From Allochromatium humboldtianum (lineage in GTDB: Bacteria > Pseudomonadota > Gammaproteobacteria > Chromatiales > Chromatiaceae), in contig NZ_JABZEO010000015.1 of NCBI RefSeq assembly GCF_013385175.1, positions 23,007 to 87,006 of the forward strand: a stretch of 64,000 nt of DNA, in the 5' to 3' direction. A program made the translations under genes and the position numbers. The notes under the pieces are model-generated. The model saw only the letters and a list, made by a program, of their open reading frames with translations, had not been told where the DNA came from and searched no databases. Position 1 is the stretch's first letter. Each line of letters begins with the position of its first letter. Below are positions 56,507 to 64,000 of this stretch, in pieces.

Positions 56507-56971
56507 ATGAAGACGCTAGATGCGGCAGGCGATAGACACAGAGCAGAACCCTGTTGGTCGGCCTCCACGCGCGGGCCGGACGACTCGATGGAGGATCGGA
56601 ACCGACGTCCCCCAGGCATGTGCGCACGCGACCTGGAGATCCGGGCCTACTATCGCGGCCGGCATCAACGGGTCTCGCTCACGGACGTCATCTATCTTCG
56701 AGCGGATCAGAAATATGTGTGTGTCCATCATCTGAACGGTGTCCTGCTCGTCGACAGTTCATTGTGCGCCTTCGAGCATGAGTTTCCAGACTTGCTGCTA
56801 CGCATCCACCGCAATGCCCTGGTCGCGCGCTCGCGTCTGGTCGGACTCGAAAAGCAACCCGACGGCTCGACACGCGCACTTCTGACCGATTGTGACGACA
56901 GACCGGTCGTCAGTCGCCGTCATCTCCGGGATGTGCGCGGCTGGCTACGCGAGAGACTCAGCGCCGGCTAG
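56507..56971 (+). CDS. Stand-alone LytTR DNA-binding protein
   Basis: A 154-residue protein. The C-terminal 100 residues are a LytTR domain: RVSLTDVIYLRADQKYVCVHH, LLVDSSLCAFEHEFPD, LLRIHRNALVARSRLVGLE and PVVSRRHLRDVR, as in AlgR-type regulators (each quoted only in part). No receiver domain precedes it; the N-terminal 45 residues look disordered. The start is supported by GGGAGGATGGG. It probably binds DNA direct repeats. It points toward the convergent CPBP gene; the target genes are unknown. Confidence 0.85.
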   Translation: MKTLDAAGDRHRAEPCWSASTRGPDDSMEDRNRRPPGMCARDLEIRAYYRGRHQRVSLTDVIYLRADQKYVCVHHLNGVLLVDSSLCAFEHEFPDLLLRIHRNALVARSRLVGLEKQPDGSTRALLTDCDDRPVVSRRHLRDVRGWLRERLSAG

Positions 56972-57013
56972 ATCTGGCCATCACGCCGCGTATGACGGGC
57001 GGCACGCCGGCCA

Positions 57014-57907
57014 CTAGCCCGATCTTGCGCGCCAGGCTCGAAGCCCGGCTGAACCGGCCCAATAGAGCGCCATCAACAGCCCGATCCAGAGCGCGGCGAG
57101 CCAGCCGATGGTTCCATCATAGTCGCCGACCAGGAACGACAGCGGCGAGTCGTCGTTGCCGTCGGTCAGACGGCGGTTGACCTGGATCACCAGCACCCAG
57201 CCGGCATGCAGCCCGATACACCAGCCGATGTGCCCGGTACGCTCGCGCACCAGGGCCAGCAACAGCCCGACCATGAACAGCGCCGCCAGTGAATCCAGAT
57301 GCTTCCACTGGAAGAGGTCGATGAAGACATGGATGAACATCTGGAATGCACCCAGCCCGTCGAAGGCCGCCGACTCAGGCAACGCGCCCGGTTTCATGAA
57401 ATGCAGCACGGCATAGAGCGCGGCGCTCCAGATCATCGCCGAGCGGACGCCGCTGTGTCGGCGGATCGCCGAATAGAGGGCGCCACGGAAGAAGGTCTCC
57501 TCCAGAACGCCGATCAACAGACCGCCGATCAGCGCCTGAACGCCACGCAGCGCCGTCCGCGACCAGGAATCCGGGCTGGGATCGGGTAGACGGATCTCCA
57601 GTTCGAGCAGGGCGAGCACCAGCGCCACGAGGATCAACACGCCCAGCACCCAGCCGCCGATGATCGCGCGCCTCAGTACAGGCCAGCTCGGCCCGTAGCC
57701 GAGCGCCTCACGCTGGGCGAGTCCCTGCCAGCGCAGAAACGGCCAGAATCCGATCAGGATCAGCAGCTGGGCCAGCCGCCCCATGACCCGATGCGGCTCG
57801 ATCGCGATCCAGCCTGTGGCCATCAGCGCCGGCGTGAGCGTCGCCGCCAGCATCAGGCAGACGAGCAGATAGAGGAAGAATCGGGCGGCCGGATGCAAAG
57901 TGGTCAC
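57014..57907 (-). CDS. CPBP-family intramembrane protease (CAAX-like)
   Basis: A 297-residue protein with about seven hydrophobic segments. The CPBP/Abi motifs are present: GVLEETFFRGALYSAI (EE-x3-R motif, about residue 150), YAVLHFMKPG (second His motif) and HIGWCIGLHAGWVL (last His). Catalytic Glu, Arg and both His are visible, so protease activity is likely. It lies 43 bp after the kinase gene on the same strand, so it may belong to the TerY-type cluster; family members can process prenylated or signalling membrane proteins or give immunity. Confidence 0.88.
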   Translation of the reverse strand: MTTLHPAARFFLYLLVCLMLAATLTPALMATGWIAIEPHRVMGRLAQLLILIGFWPFLRWQGLAQREALGYGPSWPVLRRAIIGGWVLGVLILVALVLALLELEIRLPDPSPDSWSRTALRGVQALIGGLLIGVLEETFFRGALYSAIRRHSGVRSAMIWSAALYAVLHFMKPGALPESAAFDGLGAFQMFIHVFIDLFQWKHLDSLAALFMVGLLLALVRERTGHIGWCIGLHAGWVLVIQVNRRLTDGNDDSPLSFLVGDYDGTIGWLAALWIGLLMALYWAGSAGLRAWRARSG

Positions 57908-57950
57908 AGGCTAAGGGCAGAGGAAAGGCGTTGACGATAGGGGCAGTTTC

Positions 57951-59450
57951 TCACGCCTCGACCATCTGCACCACGACCAGCCGTCCGCCTTCCCCTTTGG
58001 CCAGCAGGATCTGCTGACCGTCCCGCAGTTCCAGCCGGCCGCCGATCGGAACCGCCGTCCGGGTCGAGACGTCGAGCAGATCCGGCAGGCCCTCGTTGAC
58101 CAGCCACCAGCGTCCTTCGTGCAGGACGAAATAGCCGATGCGCCGTTTCTGGTCCTCAGTGAGCTTTTCGTTGGGGGCGATCAGATTGTTGGCGTGCCAG
58201 TGAAACAGCGACTGACCGGTCCAGACCATGAGTCGATGGTCGTCCGGTCGGAACTGGCCTTCCTTGCGCGATGAATAGAGGTTGAGGATCGGCAGCTTGC
58301 CGTGAAAGGGTGTACCGCAGAAGGGACAGGCCGGGCGCGTGGTGTTGTCGAACACATACCACTGCTGCTCGCAGTCGGGATTGCGGCAGGGCTGCACCAG
58401 ATCGACCGTCTTGACCAGCGCCGTCTCCCAGTCGTTGGCCGAGGGCCGGCGCGCCGGATCGTGCAGCCCGTCGATGAACGCCTGCTCGAACAGCCGTGCC
58501 AGATAGGGGCCGGTGAGCCGATAGGGTCGCGCCTCGGTGTCGGCCCAGGGCAACTCGGTCGGCTTGACGTCGGCGAGCCGGATGCGGTTGCGCGGATCGT
58601 GCGGGTGTTCGACGAAGAGCGCGCGTTCACCCATCGACAGCGTCTCGTCGCGCTGTTCGTCGTCGAGGTCGTGGACCTTGCCGCCGCGCAATGGATGGCG
58701 GTAGAGCAGATACATGTAGATCAGCACCGCCAGGGCGTGCAGGTCGGTCTCGCGTCGGGGCAGATGGCGCGCCGGATCGTCCTTGGGCAGATGGCTGGTC
58801 ATGACCACTTCCGGGGCGATGAAATCCGGCGTGCCGACCACGTCGGGCGGATACTTGCCCGGCACTACCAGCCCGTCGACGTCGATGACGCAGGACAGGC
58901 CGCGCGAAGGGTCGATCAGGACGTTCTTGTAGGACAGATCCGAGTGCGCCAGTCCGGCCATGTGCAACCGACGCACGGCGCGCGCCAGCAGCAGACAGGC
59001 CCGGAGATGGCCGAGCCAGTCGCCCAGTTCGCGCGGGTCCATGAAGCGGTTGCGCAGATTGGCGGCGGCGAACCATTTGCCTTCCTTCTCGCGGCCGCGG
59101 ATCTTGAGGACGTCGCCGTTCCTGGAGCCGTGCTCGAAGAAGAAATGACGCGGATAGGCGGGCGCGACCAGCCCGAGACGGCCCTCGTGCTCCAGCATCG
59201 CGGTCGGCCAGCAGAAGAGGTTGCGCCAGTAGTCGCCGCCGGTCTGCTCGAAGATGCTCTCGCGATACTTGCCGGTGATCATGCCGAGCCGTTCGCGCGC
59301 GGCGGTGTCCTGGGGCGACCTGTAGAAGGCGACCACATAGGAGCGGTCGGGAGCGAAATAGACCTCTTTCATCGCGCCCGAGCCGATGACGTCGTCGACG
59401 AACTCCAGCGGTTGGCCATCGAGCGTGCGGCAGCGGATGACACTGGCCAT
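57951..59450 (-). CDS. Protein kinase of a TerY-phosphorylation cluster, with zinc ribbon
   Basis: A 499-residue protein. The kinase domain has a glycine loop GSGAMKEVY (about residue 23), catalytic HSDLSYKNVLID (about residue 178), DVDG in place of DFG, and TPDFIAPEV (activation segment/APE). The usual beta-3 Lys is not obvious: the strand reads YVVAFYRSP. A zinc ribbon follows (CRNPDC and CPFC, about residues 355-385), then a beta-rich C-terminal region that may be FHA-like. It lies 2 bp downstream of the PP2C gene. Kinase-PP2C-TerY(VWA) triads are known from tellurium-resistance-type (Ter) stress systems, and this matches. Confidence 0.87.
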   Translation of the reverse strand: MASVIRCRTLDGQPLEFVDDVIGSGAMKEVYFAPDRSYVVAFYRSPQDTAARERLGMITGKYRESIFEQTGGDYWRNLFCWPTAMLEHEGRLGLVAPAYPRHFFFEHGSRNGDVLKIRGREKEGKWFAAANLRNRFMDPRELGDWLGHLRACLLLARAVRRLHMAGLAHSDLSYKNVLIDPSRGLSCVIDVDGLVVPGKYPPDVVGTPDFIAPEVVMTSHLPKDDPARHLPRRETDLHALAVLIYMYLLYRHPLRGGKVHDLDDEQRDETLSMGERALFVEHPHDPRNRIRLADVKPTELPWADTEARPYRLTGPYLARLFEQAFIDGLHDPARRPSANDWETALVKTVDLVQPCRNPDCEQQWYVFDNTTRPACPFCGTPFHGKLPILNLYSSRKEGQFRPDDHRLMVWTGQSLFHWHANNLIAPNEKLTEDQKRRIGYFVLHEGRWWLVNEGLPDLLDVSTRTAVPIGGRLELRDGQQILLAKGEGGRLVVVQMVEA

Positions 59451-59452
59451 GC

Positions 59453-61051
59453 TCAGTCCTCCTTCGTCTTCGCCCAGTACAGGGCGAGGGTGCGATCGTC
59501 GTGGTTGCCCGGTGAGAAGAAGCCCAGCCAGTCGGTCAGTGCTCGGTCGGGGTCGGCTGACTCCAGGATGGGGGCGAGTTCGTCCCAGAGGGCGTCCCAG
59601 CGGCTGGGATCGGACAGGCCGTTGTCGGTCTCGAAGCGTGGGTCGGAGACGCCGTCGGTCATGAGCAGCACGGCGGTCAGATCCTGGAAATAGCCCAGGC
59701 CGATGCGCTTGGCGAAGCCCTGATCGGCGAGTGCGGCACGGTCGAGAAAGCGGGTCTGTCCGGCGAACTCACCGCCGTCGGGCGTGCCCATCAGCCGCAC
59801 CCGGCCGCGTGGACCATAGGCGGCGATGGCGCCATCGCCCATCCAGAAGCTGGCGATGAAGGTTGAATTGCCCTGGCGCTTGACGACGGCGGCCAGCAGG
59901 GTGGTGGCATAGTCGCGGGGCTGGGCGTTGCGCGTCGCGGCCTCCTGCTCGATCGACTGGATGGCGAGGTTCGCGGCCTCGTGGAAGAGATAATGGAACG
60001 CGGTGCCCAGGGTCTTGGCGCTGGCTTCGGGCTCGGCGTCCCAGCTGGCCAGGATGGCGCTCAGATGTGCGCCCTGCTCGCCGGTCAGGTTGGACAGCAG
60101 ATGCGCGCCGGCGGTGGTGACGGCCAGTCTGGAGCCCTCGCGCGAGAATTGGGCGCTGCCGGCGCCATCGGCCACGATCAGCAGACTCCAGCCGTTCTCG
60201 GCGTCCAGTTCGATGAGGTAGTCGTCGTCGCGGAAACTGCCGGCGTGTTCGTGCGAGCGTCCGCGACGGCTGGCCGCGATCAGGCAGGTATCCTCGGCCT
60301 GTAGCAGACGATGGTCGGTATGCGGTTTCGGATAGGGCGCCTCTTCGGGCGGTTCGACGACCTTCCACAGACTCCGGGGATCTGGATTGACGATCAACAG
60401 ACACTCACCCGAATAGCTGGCGCCCGGTCCCTGACTCCAGCGCAGTGGCAGACGATGATCTCCGGCCTTCAGCGGCGTACCGCGCAGTTCGCCGCTCTCG
60501 GGGTCGAAGCGCAGTCCGAGTCCTTCCGGGAGCTTGACGTCCTGGATGATTGGTGACTGACCATCAGCGTTCCGTGCCTCGATCCTGGCGGCGTATTCGA
60601 TGCCGACCTTGGCGTTGGGCAGCGAGAAGGAGGCGCGGGGTTCGAACATTCGCGCCGACGGAGCCGCTTGAAGCGTCCTGGGTTCGGTGTCCTGGATTGT
60701 TTCGGGCATCGGCTCGGACTCCGGGTCGATCGGCGAACGTGGTTCAGGCGACAAGTCAGGCATGGTCAAGGGCTTGGCCTCTTCGCTTTTTCGTCCCCGC
60801 ACCAAGGGGCGCAGCGGCTTGCCGCGTTTTTGCTTGTGCCAGATATGGATCAGGTCGGTGACATAAGCAAAGGTGGCTTCGAACACGGCTTCCGAGTGCA
60901 GAAAGGCTTCGATTTCTTCCAAGGGAGCTTCGACCGGGACGAAAAATGGCGGGTCACCGCCTTTCCCCATCAGGCTCTTCACCAGAGTCTCGACATTGGG
61001 GCCAAAGGCGACTCGCTCCTCGGGCGTCGGCTTTCGGCGCGGCTCAGTCAT
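59453..61051 (-). CDS. PP2C-type protein phosphatase with Ig-like domain (TerY cluster)
   Basis: A 532-residue protein. The N-terminus (about 1-80) is helical; a linker rich in Pro/Glu follows; about residues 130-215 form a putative Ig/cadherin-like domain (FSLPNAKVGIEYAARIEA, SGELRGTPLKAGDHRLPL). The C-terminal PP2C domain starts at SHEHAGSFRDDDY, with LLIVADGAGSAQFS, YATTLLAAVV, FWMGDGAIAAYG, LLMTDGVSDP and GNHDDRTLALY, giving the metal-binding Asp set. It should remove phosphates added by the adjacent kinase. Gaps to its neighbours are 9 and 2 bp, a tight operon. Confidence 0.88.
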   Translation of the reverse strand: MTEPRRKPTPEERVAFGPNVETLVKSLMGKGGDPPFFVPVEAPLEEIEAFLHSEAVFEATFAYVTDLIHIWHKQKRGKPLRPLVRGRKSEEAKPLTMPDLSPEPRSPIDPESEPMPETIQDTEPRTLQAAPSARMFEPRASFSLPNAKVGIEYAARIEARNADGQSPIIQDVKLPEGLGLRFDPESGELRGTPLKAGDHRLPLRWSQGPGASYSGECLLIVNPDPRSLWKVVEPPEEAPYPKPHTDHRLLQAEDTCLIAASRRGRSHEHAGSFRDDDYLIELDAENGWSLLIVADGAGSAQFSREGSRLAVTTAGAHLLSNLTGEQGAHLSAILASWDAEPEASAKTLGTAFHYLFHEAANLAIQSIEQEAATRNAQPRDYATTLLAAVVKRQGNSTFIASFWMGDGAIAAYGPRGRVRLMGTPDGGEFAGQTRFLDRAALADQGFAKRIGLGYFQDLTAVLLMTDGVSDPRFETDNGLSDPSRWDALWDELAPILESADPDRALTDWLGFFSPGNHDDRTLALYWAKTKED

Positions 61052-61060
61052 CGGACTGAA

Positions 61061-62116
61061 TTACCCCTGACCGCGCCCGACATCGAAACCGCCGTCATCG
61101 GCGGCACGGCCCGCCGCGAAGTTCACGGGCTGCTCGCACCAGGGACAGATCGCCTGACCCGGCCCGTCGATGCACAGCAGCTTGCCGCAGCCGCACATGG
61201 CAAAAGCCGTCGCATTACCGCAATGCGGACAACCGGGCGCGCCCATGAGCTCGGACGTATTGACCTTGAGATCACCGGTACGCGGATCGGTCCAGTCGAA
61301 ATAGGACTCGTCGAGCGGATAGCAGCCGGCGAGCCGATACAGGGCGACCTCGAACCGGAACTCGCTGGTACCCAGGTTCTGGCGCTCGCGTTCGTACTTC
61401 ATGATGTAGGGCTTGCGCGTCCTCTGGCAGCGTCCGACCAGGGTCACACAGGATTCATCGGCGCCTGTCGGCGGCGGCGGATCCTTCACCAGACTGAGCA
61501 CACGCTTGTCGAGCGACAGCTCGATGGTCTGGTCGAGCGCCTCGCCGAGACTCTTGCTGCGCGCCAGCACCGAAGCACTCACCCAGTCGACAAACTTCTT
61601 GTAGTCGCCCGAGCGCACCTCCTCGAAACGGATCACCTGATCGGTCAGTCGCTTCAGCGCCGAAAAATCCGCATCCCCGCCCATGCCGACCGCGATCAGG
61701 GTCGCCGACTGGGCATAGCGCGCCCGCCAGCGCTCGATCGCCGGCCCCGGATCATCGGTCGGATGCCCATCGGTGAACAGATAGGCGATCGGCCGCCAGT
61801 CACCCTTGCGCTCGGGCGTGGTCTTGACCACCGAGCGGTCGATCTCGCCCATGAGCGCATCGAGCGCCGCCCCCAGACTGGTCCCGCCACCCAGCGGCAG
61901 CCGGGGCGGATAGAACGAGAACAGCTCGACCAGCGGTACGATGGTCTTGGCGAATCCGGCGAAAGCGATGACCGAGATGTGCACCGTTTCCAACGCATGC
62001 GGATCGGCGCGCAGCGACTGCACGACCGCCTGAAGCCCCTCCTCCATCTTGCGGAGATTGTCCCCGACCATGGATTCCGAACAGTCCAGCAGGAAGAACA
62101 CGGGTAAGCGGCGCAT
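61061..62116 (-). CDS. TerY-like VWA protein with C-terminal zinc ribbons
   Basis: A 351-residue protein. The VWA domain has a MIDAS motif FFLLDCSESM (D-x-S-x-S) and LFTDGHPTDD; the threonine is in GGGTSLGAAL. Residues about 215-285 form a linker domain, and the C-terminal part holds paired Cys: GCPHCGNATAFAMCGCGKLLC and ICPWC (first segment quoted at its Cys positions only). TerY proteins with C-terminal zinc ribbons are the hallmark of the kinase-phosphatase-TerY triad. AGGAGTG precedes the start. It probably serves as a metal-dependent scaffold and may be the phosphorylation target. Confidence 0.88.
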   Translation of the reverse strand: MRRLPVFFLLDCSESMVGDNLRKMEEGLQAVVQSLRADPHALETVHISVIAFAGFAKTIVPLVELFSFYPPRLPLGGGTSLGAALDALMGEIDRSVVKTTPERKGDWRPIAYLFTDGHPTDDPGPAIERWRARYAQSATLIAVGMGGDADFSALKRLTDQVIRFEEVRSGDYKKFVDWVSASVLARSKSLGEALDQTIELSLDKRVLSLVKDPPPPTGADESCVTLVGRCQRTRKPYIMKYERERQNLGTSEFRFEVALYRLAGCYPLDESYFDWTDPRTGDLKVNTSELMGAPGCPHCGNATAFAMCGCGKLLCIDGPGQAICPWCEQPVNFAAGRAADDGGFDVGRGQG

Positions 62117-62162
62117 GATGATTGCACTCCTGATCCGGTCGGCGTCTCTCGATGAACGATGG

Positions 62163-62804
62163 CTACAACACGAGCTGCACCTCGGCCGGCGGCGGGGGCA
62201 GCGTCACCGGCCCTTCCAGTCCCGCGCTGCTCGACCCGACCGCGACACTGGCCGAGACCCATTTGAAGAACCCCGAGAAGGCCGCCGCATCCAGGGTATC
62301 GAGCCGCACCACCCGATCGGTCAGCTCGCGCAACGCCTCGTCCTTGGCCTTGGGACCAGCGGCGCAGGCGACGATGGAGCCGAAATGACGCCTGTGGATC
62401 TCAGGGATGGCCTGACGATAATTGTGCAGATCCGACGGGCTGCCGTCGGTCATGACGAAGAGTAGCGGACGCCAGTCGCCCTTGGCCTCGTCAGTGCTCT
62501 TCCTGACATCGCGATCGACATGCCGGATCAGCAACTCCAGCGCCGCGCCCAGAAAGGTCGCACCCGAGGACGGCACCTGGATCTCGCCAAGCTGGACCTG
62601 ATCCAGAGGCGTCAGCGGCAGATACTCGCGCGCCTCGACGTCAAAGGTGATGATGGACAGATGCACGCTCTCGAGCGCATAGGGATCCTGGCGCAGGGCG
62701 CTCAACATCGCCTGTAGCCCCACGTTCACCGAATGGATCGGCTCGCCGCGCATGGAGCCGGAGGTATCGAGCAGGATATAGACCGGGAGTCGTCTGACGC
62801 TCAT
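62163..62804 (-). CDS. TerY-like VWA protein
   Basis: A 213-residue single VWA domain. MIDAS residues are in YILLDTSGSM, SSGATFLGAAL and LFVMTDGSPSD. Start 62804 has a perfect GAGGAGG site; a longer open frame upstream runs over the terD relic and is rejected. It is the first intact gene of the cluster, 46 bp before the second VWA gene. Metal-ion-dependent protein binding in the cytoplasm is inferred from the Ter family. Confidence 0.9.
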   Translation of the reverse strand: MSVRRLPVYILLDTSGSMRGEPIHSVNVGLQAMLSALRQDPYALESVHLSIITFDVEAREYLPLTPLDQVQLGEIQVPSSGATFLGAALELLIRHVDRDVRKSTDEAKGDWRPLLFVMTDGSPSDLHNYRQAIPEIHRRHFGSIVACAAGPKAKDEALRELTDRVVRLDTLDAAAFSGFFKWVSASVAVGSSSAGLEGPVTLPPPPAEVQLVL

Positions 62805-62832
62805 CTTGGCCTCCTCGGACCGGGTTCTGGAT

Positions 62833-63075
62833 TCAGACGTAACGTTTGAGCCACTCGACCAGGGTGTCGGACTCCGATGTATCGCCGATCGCCCTGAAGC
62901 GCCAGCCGCCCGCCTCGCGTACCAGCTCGGCGAACAGCATCGAGCGCCGATCTTCGTAACCCGCGCCGCCGGAGAGATCGAAACGCAGCATCTCGACGCC
63001 ACGCGCATCGACGGCACGGATATAGGTATAGGCATTGCGCACTTGGCCGAAGCTCTGGCCGCGCTTCCTGGCCGT
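62833..63075 (-). pseudogene. TerD C-terminal fragment
   Basis: An in-frame stretch of about 80 residues, SFGQVRNAYTYIRAVD, RGVEMLRFDLSGGAGYEDRRS, LFAELVREAGGWRFRAIGD (blocks), matches the end of TerD-type calcium-binding stress proteins (about 190 residues). An in-frame TGA at 63076-63078 closes the frame and the N-terminal half is missing. A GTG at about 63042 could start a short peptide. The loss coincides with the arrival of the thioredoxin-like gene and the IscB element just upstream. Confidence 0.8.
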
Positions 63076-63093
63076 TCACTCCATCCGACTGAG

Positions 63094-63330
63094 TCAGCCC
63101 TGCATCCAGGCGCGGACCTGATCCGGGGCCGGCACACCGCCCGAATGGATCACCTGCCCGTCCAGCACCACACCGGGCGTCGACATCACGCCATGTCCCA
63201 GGATCTCGGCCATGTCCGTGACCTTTTCGAGCCGGATCTCGACCCCGGCCTCCTTGGCGGCCTGTTCGATCGCGCGGGCCGTGACCTCGCAGTTGCGGCA
63301 ACCGCCGCCTAGCACCTTGAATGTCTTCAT
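63094..63330 (-). CDS. Small CxxC thioredoxin-like (redox-active disulfide) protein
   Basis: A 78-residue thioredoxin-fold protein: KTFKVLGGGCRNCEVTA with CRNC active site (about residues 10-13), GVMSTPGVVLDGQVIHSGG with cis-Pro, and a short C-terminal helix. It matches the small 'redox-active disulfide protein 2' family often near permeases or arsenic/heavy-metal genes. The second IscB element ends exactly at its ATG, so the native ribosome site has been replaced by CGCGCAAGACTG. Expression is therefore uncertain. Confidence 0.82.
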   Translation of the reverse strand: MKTFKVLGGGCRNCEVTARAIEQAAKEAGVEIRLEKVTDMAEILGHGVMSTPGVVLDGQVIHSGGVPAPDQVRAWMQG

Positions 63331-64000
63331 CAGTCTTGCGCGAGAAACCCCGTCCTTGACTGGCGGGGAGGCATAGCGCACCGCGCGCAGCGCGGTTAGG
63401 CCGCCCGTCTCGCTGCCTCCGTTTCTGGTTTAAGTTGGAATGAATAGCCATAGCCGTCGGCGCGTTGCAGGAGGCGGCAATGGCGGTAGGAAATCCCCTG
63501 AACGGTTCCGTCCGGGGTCTGGATGTTGAACGATCCCGTTAGGCGCACCGCCACGCGCCCGACATGCACGCCAGCCTTCTTGCCTTTGGGCACCTCGGCG
63601 CGCACCCAATCGCCGGTCTGGAAGCCGTGGATGCGCTTTTCACGAATGAGATAGCCACGCGGAAAGCCGTTGTTGAACGTGCGCGTGCGGCTGTAGGCCC
63701 CGCGTCCGGTGGCGCGGATGGCCAGGACCGGGCGGTTCCAGTCGCGCACCTGATCGACGGCGCCGACACAGGCGGCATCGAGGGCATGGGTCTTGGGGAT
63801 GTCCAGGCGCGTGCGATTGAACTTGGTGCGCCCGCCCGAGCCGGTCTCGACCGCGAGGCCCGTGGTCTTGAGCGCGTTCAACAGCGCCCAGCGCGTGGCA
63901 TTGACGGCGGCGGCATCCTGGAGCGGCGCTTTGGCTTGGGCCTGGATCCGGTGCAGGAGCGCCGGTTGGCGTTGCAGAAAGTCCTCGATGGATCGGTTCC
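63331..64000 (-). mobile_element. Second IscB element, right part only (continues past window)
   Basis: The right-end sequence (CGCAAGACTG, CCCCG/CGGGG hairpin, CCGCGC/GCGCGG hairpin, iscB 3' end) matches that of the element at 16544-18237 with scattered differences. As in the first copy, the base after the element begins ATGAA. The left end and omega RNA lie outside the window. Confidence 0.85.
63396..64000 (-). CDS. iscB: IscB nuclease, C-terminal part (N-terminus outside window)
   Basis: About 200 C-terminal residues are visible, with the RuvC-III motif THALDAACVGAVDQV, KFNRTRL, FNNGFPRGYL and AEVPKGKKAGVHVGRV. They align to the complete copy without gaps for most of the length and diverge mainly at the extreme C-terminus (LKPETEAARRAA here against TKPVTEDARRAA there). 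The internal ATG near 63881 is not the real start; the frame stays open to the window edge. The copies are similar enough to be one family but clearly not a recent identical duplication. Confidence 0.9.
   Translation of the reverse strand, partial: NRSIEDFLQRQPALLHRIQAQAKAPLQDAAAVNATRWALLNALKTTGLAVETGSGGRTKFNRTRLDIPKTHALDAACVGAVDQVRDWNRPVLAIRATGRGAYSRTRTFNNGFPRGYLIREKRIHGFQTGDWVRAEVPKGKKAGVHVGRVAVRLTGSFNIQTPDGTVQGISYRHCRLLQRADGYGYSFQLKPETEAARRAA

Noticed and set aside
62805..63137. Upstream extension of the first VWA frame
   Set aside because: It covers the terD relic in another frame, and GAGGAGG marks the start at 62804.

Overview
The window is GC-rich, densely coded chromosomal DNA from a gammaproteobacterium. 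I infer a purple-sulfur-bacterium-like (Chromatiaceae-type) organism, with moderate confidence. The reasons are the divergent rhlB / trxA-rho arrangement known from gammaproteobacteria, opgGH, pta-ackA, a photolyase, and a menFD-menBAC menaquinone cluster. No photosynthesis gene is present to prove phototrophy, and I see no prophage, CRISPR array or rRNA.

Layout. 0-2.2 kb: the 3' part of ettA and a secreted EF-hand protein. 2.2-12.1 kb: two alpha/beta hydrolases, then the menaquinone cluster menF-menD / menB-menA-menC, split by an AAA-ATPase/PD-(D/E)XK gene on the other strand. 12.2-29.1 kb: a locus that looks built around beta-1,2-glucan. It holds a GH94 1,2-beta-oligoglucan-phosphorylase-like enzyme, a 6-hairpin glycosidase with an F5/8-type C domain, an SbmA/YddA-type permease with a degenerate ATPase, a GH1 beta-glucosidase, and opgG-ORF-opgH for glucan synthesis. 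Inside this locus a DUF433/DUF5615 toxin-antitoxin-like pair is split by a complete IscB element (IscB nuclease, upstream omega RNA, hairpin right end). 29.3-35.8 kb: a coiled-coil OmpA-domain protein, pta-ackA and a double-thioredoxin protein. 35.9-37.7 kb: a Fic protein with a striking operator-like repeat, beside the remnant of an MmeI-like DNA methyltransferase. 37.7-42.5 kb: an HAD nucleotidase, rhlB, trxA and rho. 42.5-48.9 kb: a TonB receptor / YfiR-like / diguanylate cyclase set and pbpC. 49.0-54.1 kb: four clustered tRNAs, folD, a periplasmic glutathione peroxidase, ferredoxin-NADP reductase, photolyase and initiator tRNA. 54.2-57 kb: prmC, plsC-like, a hypothetical gene and a stand-alone LytTR protein. 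57.0-63.1 kb: a TerY-phosphorylation cluster (two VWA proteins, PP2C phosphatase, protein kinase, CPBP membrane protease) with a truncated terD relic. 63.1-64.0 kb: a small CxxC thioredoxin-like gene preceded by the right end of a second IscB element that runs off the window.

The most interesting item is the pair of IscB elements. The first insertion can be undone on paper: removing 16544-18237 restores a DUF433 stop codon overlapping the DUF5615 start (ATGA). Both elements are followed on the right by the same five bases, ATGAA, which predicts a target-adjacent motif. The omega RNA region shows a terminal hairpin and a 9-bp perfect long-range pairing. The beta-1,2-glucan locus and the TerY-type signalling cluster are the next most coherent systems.
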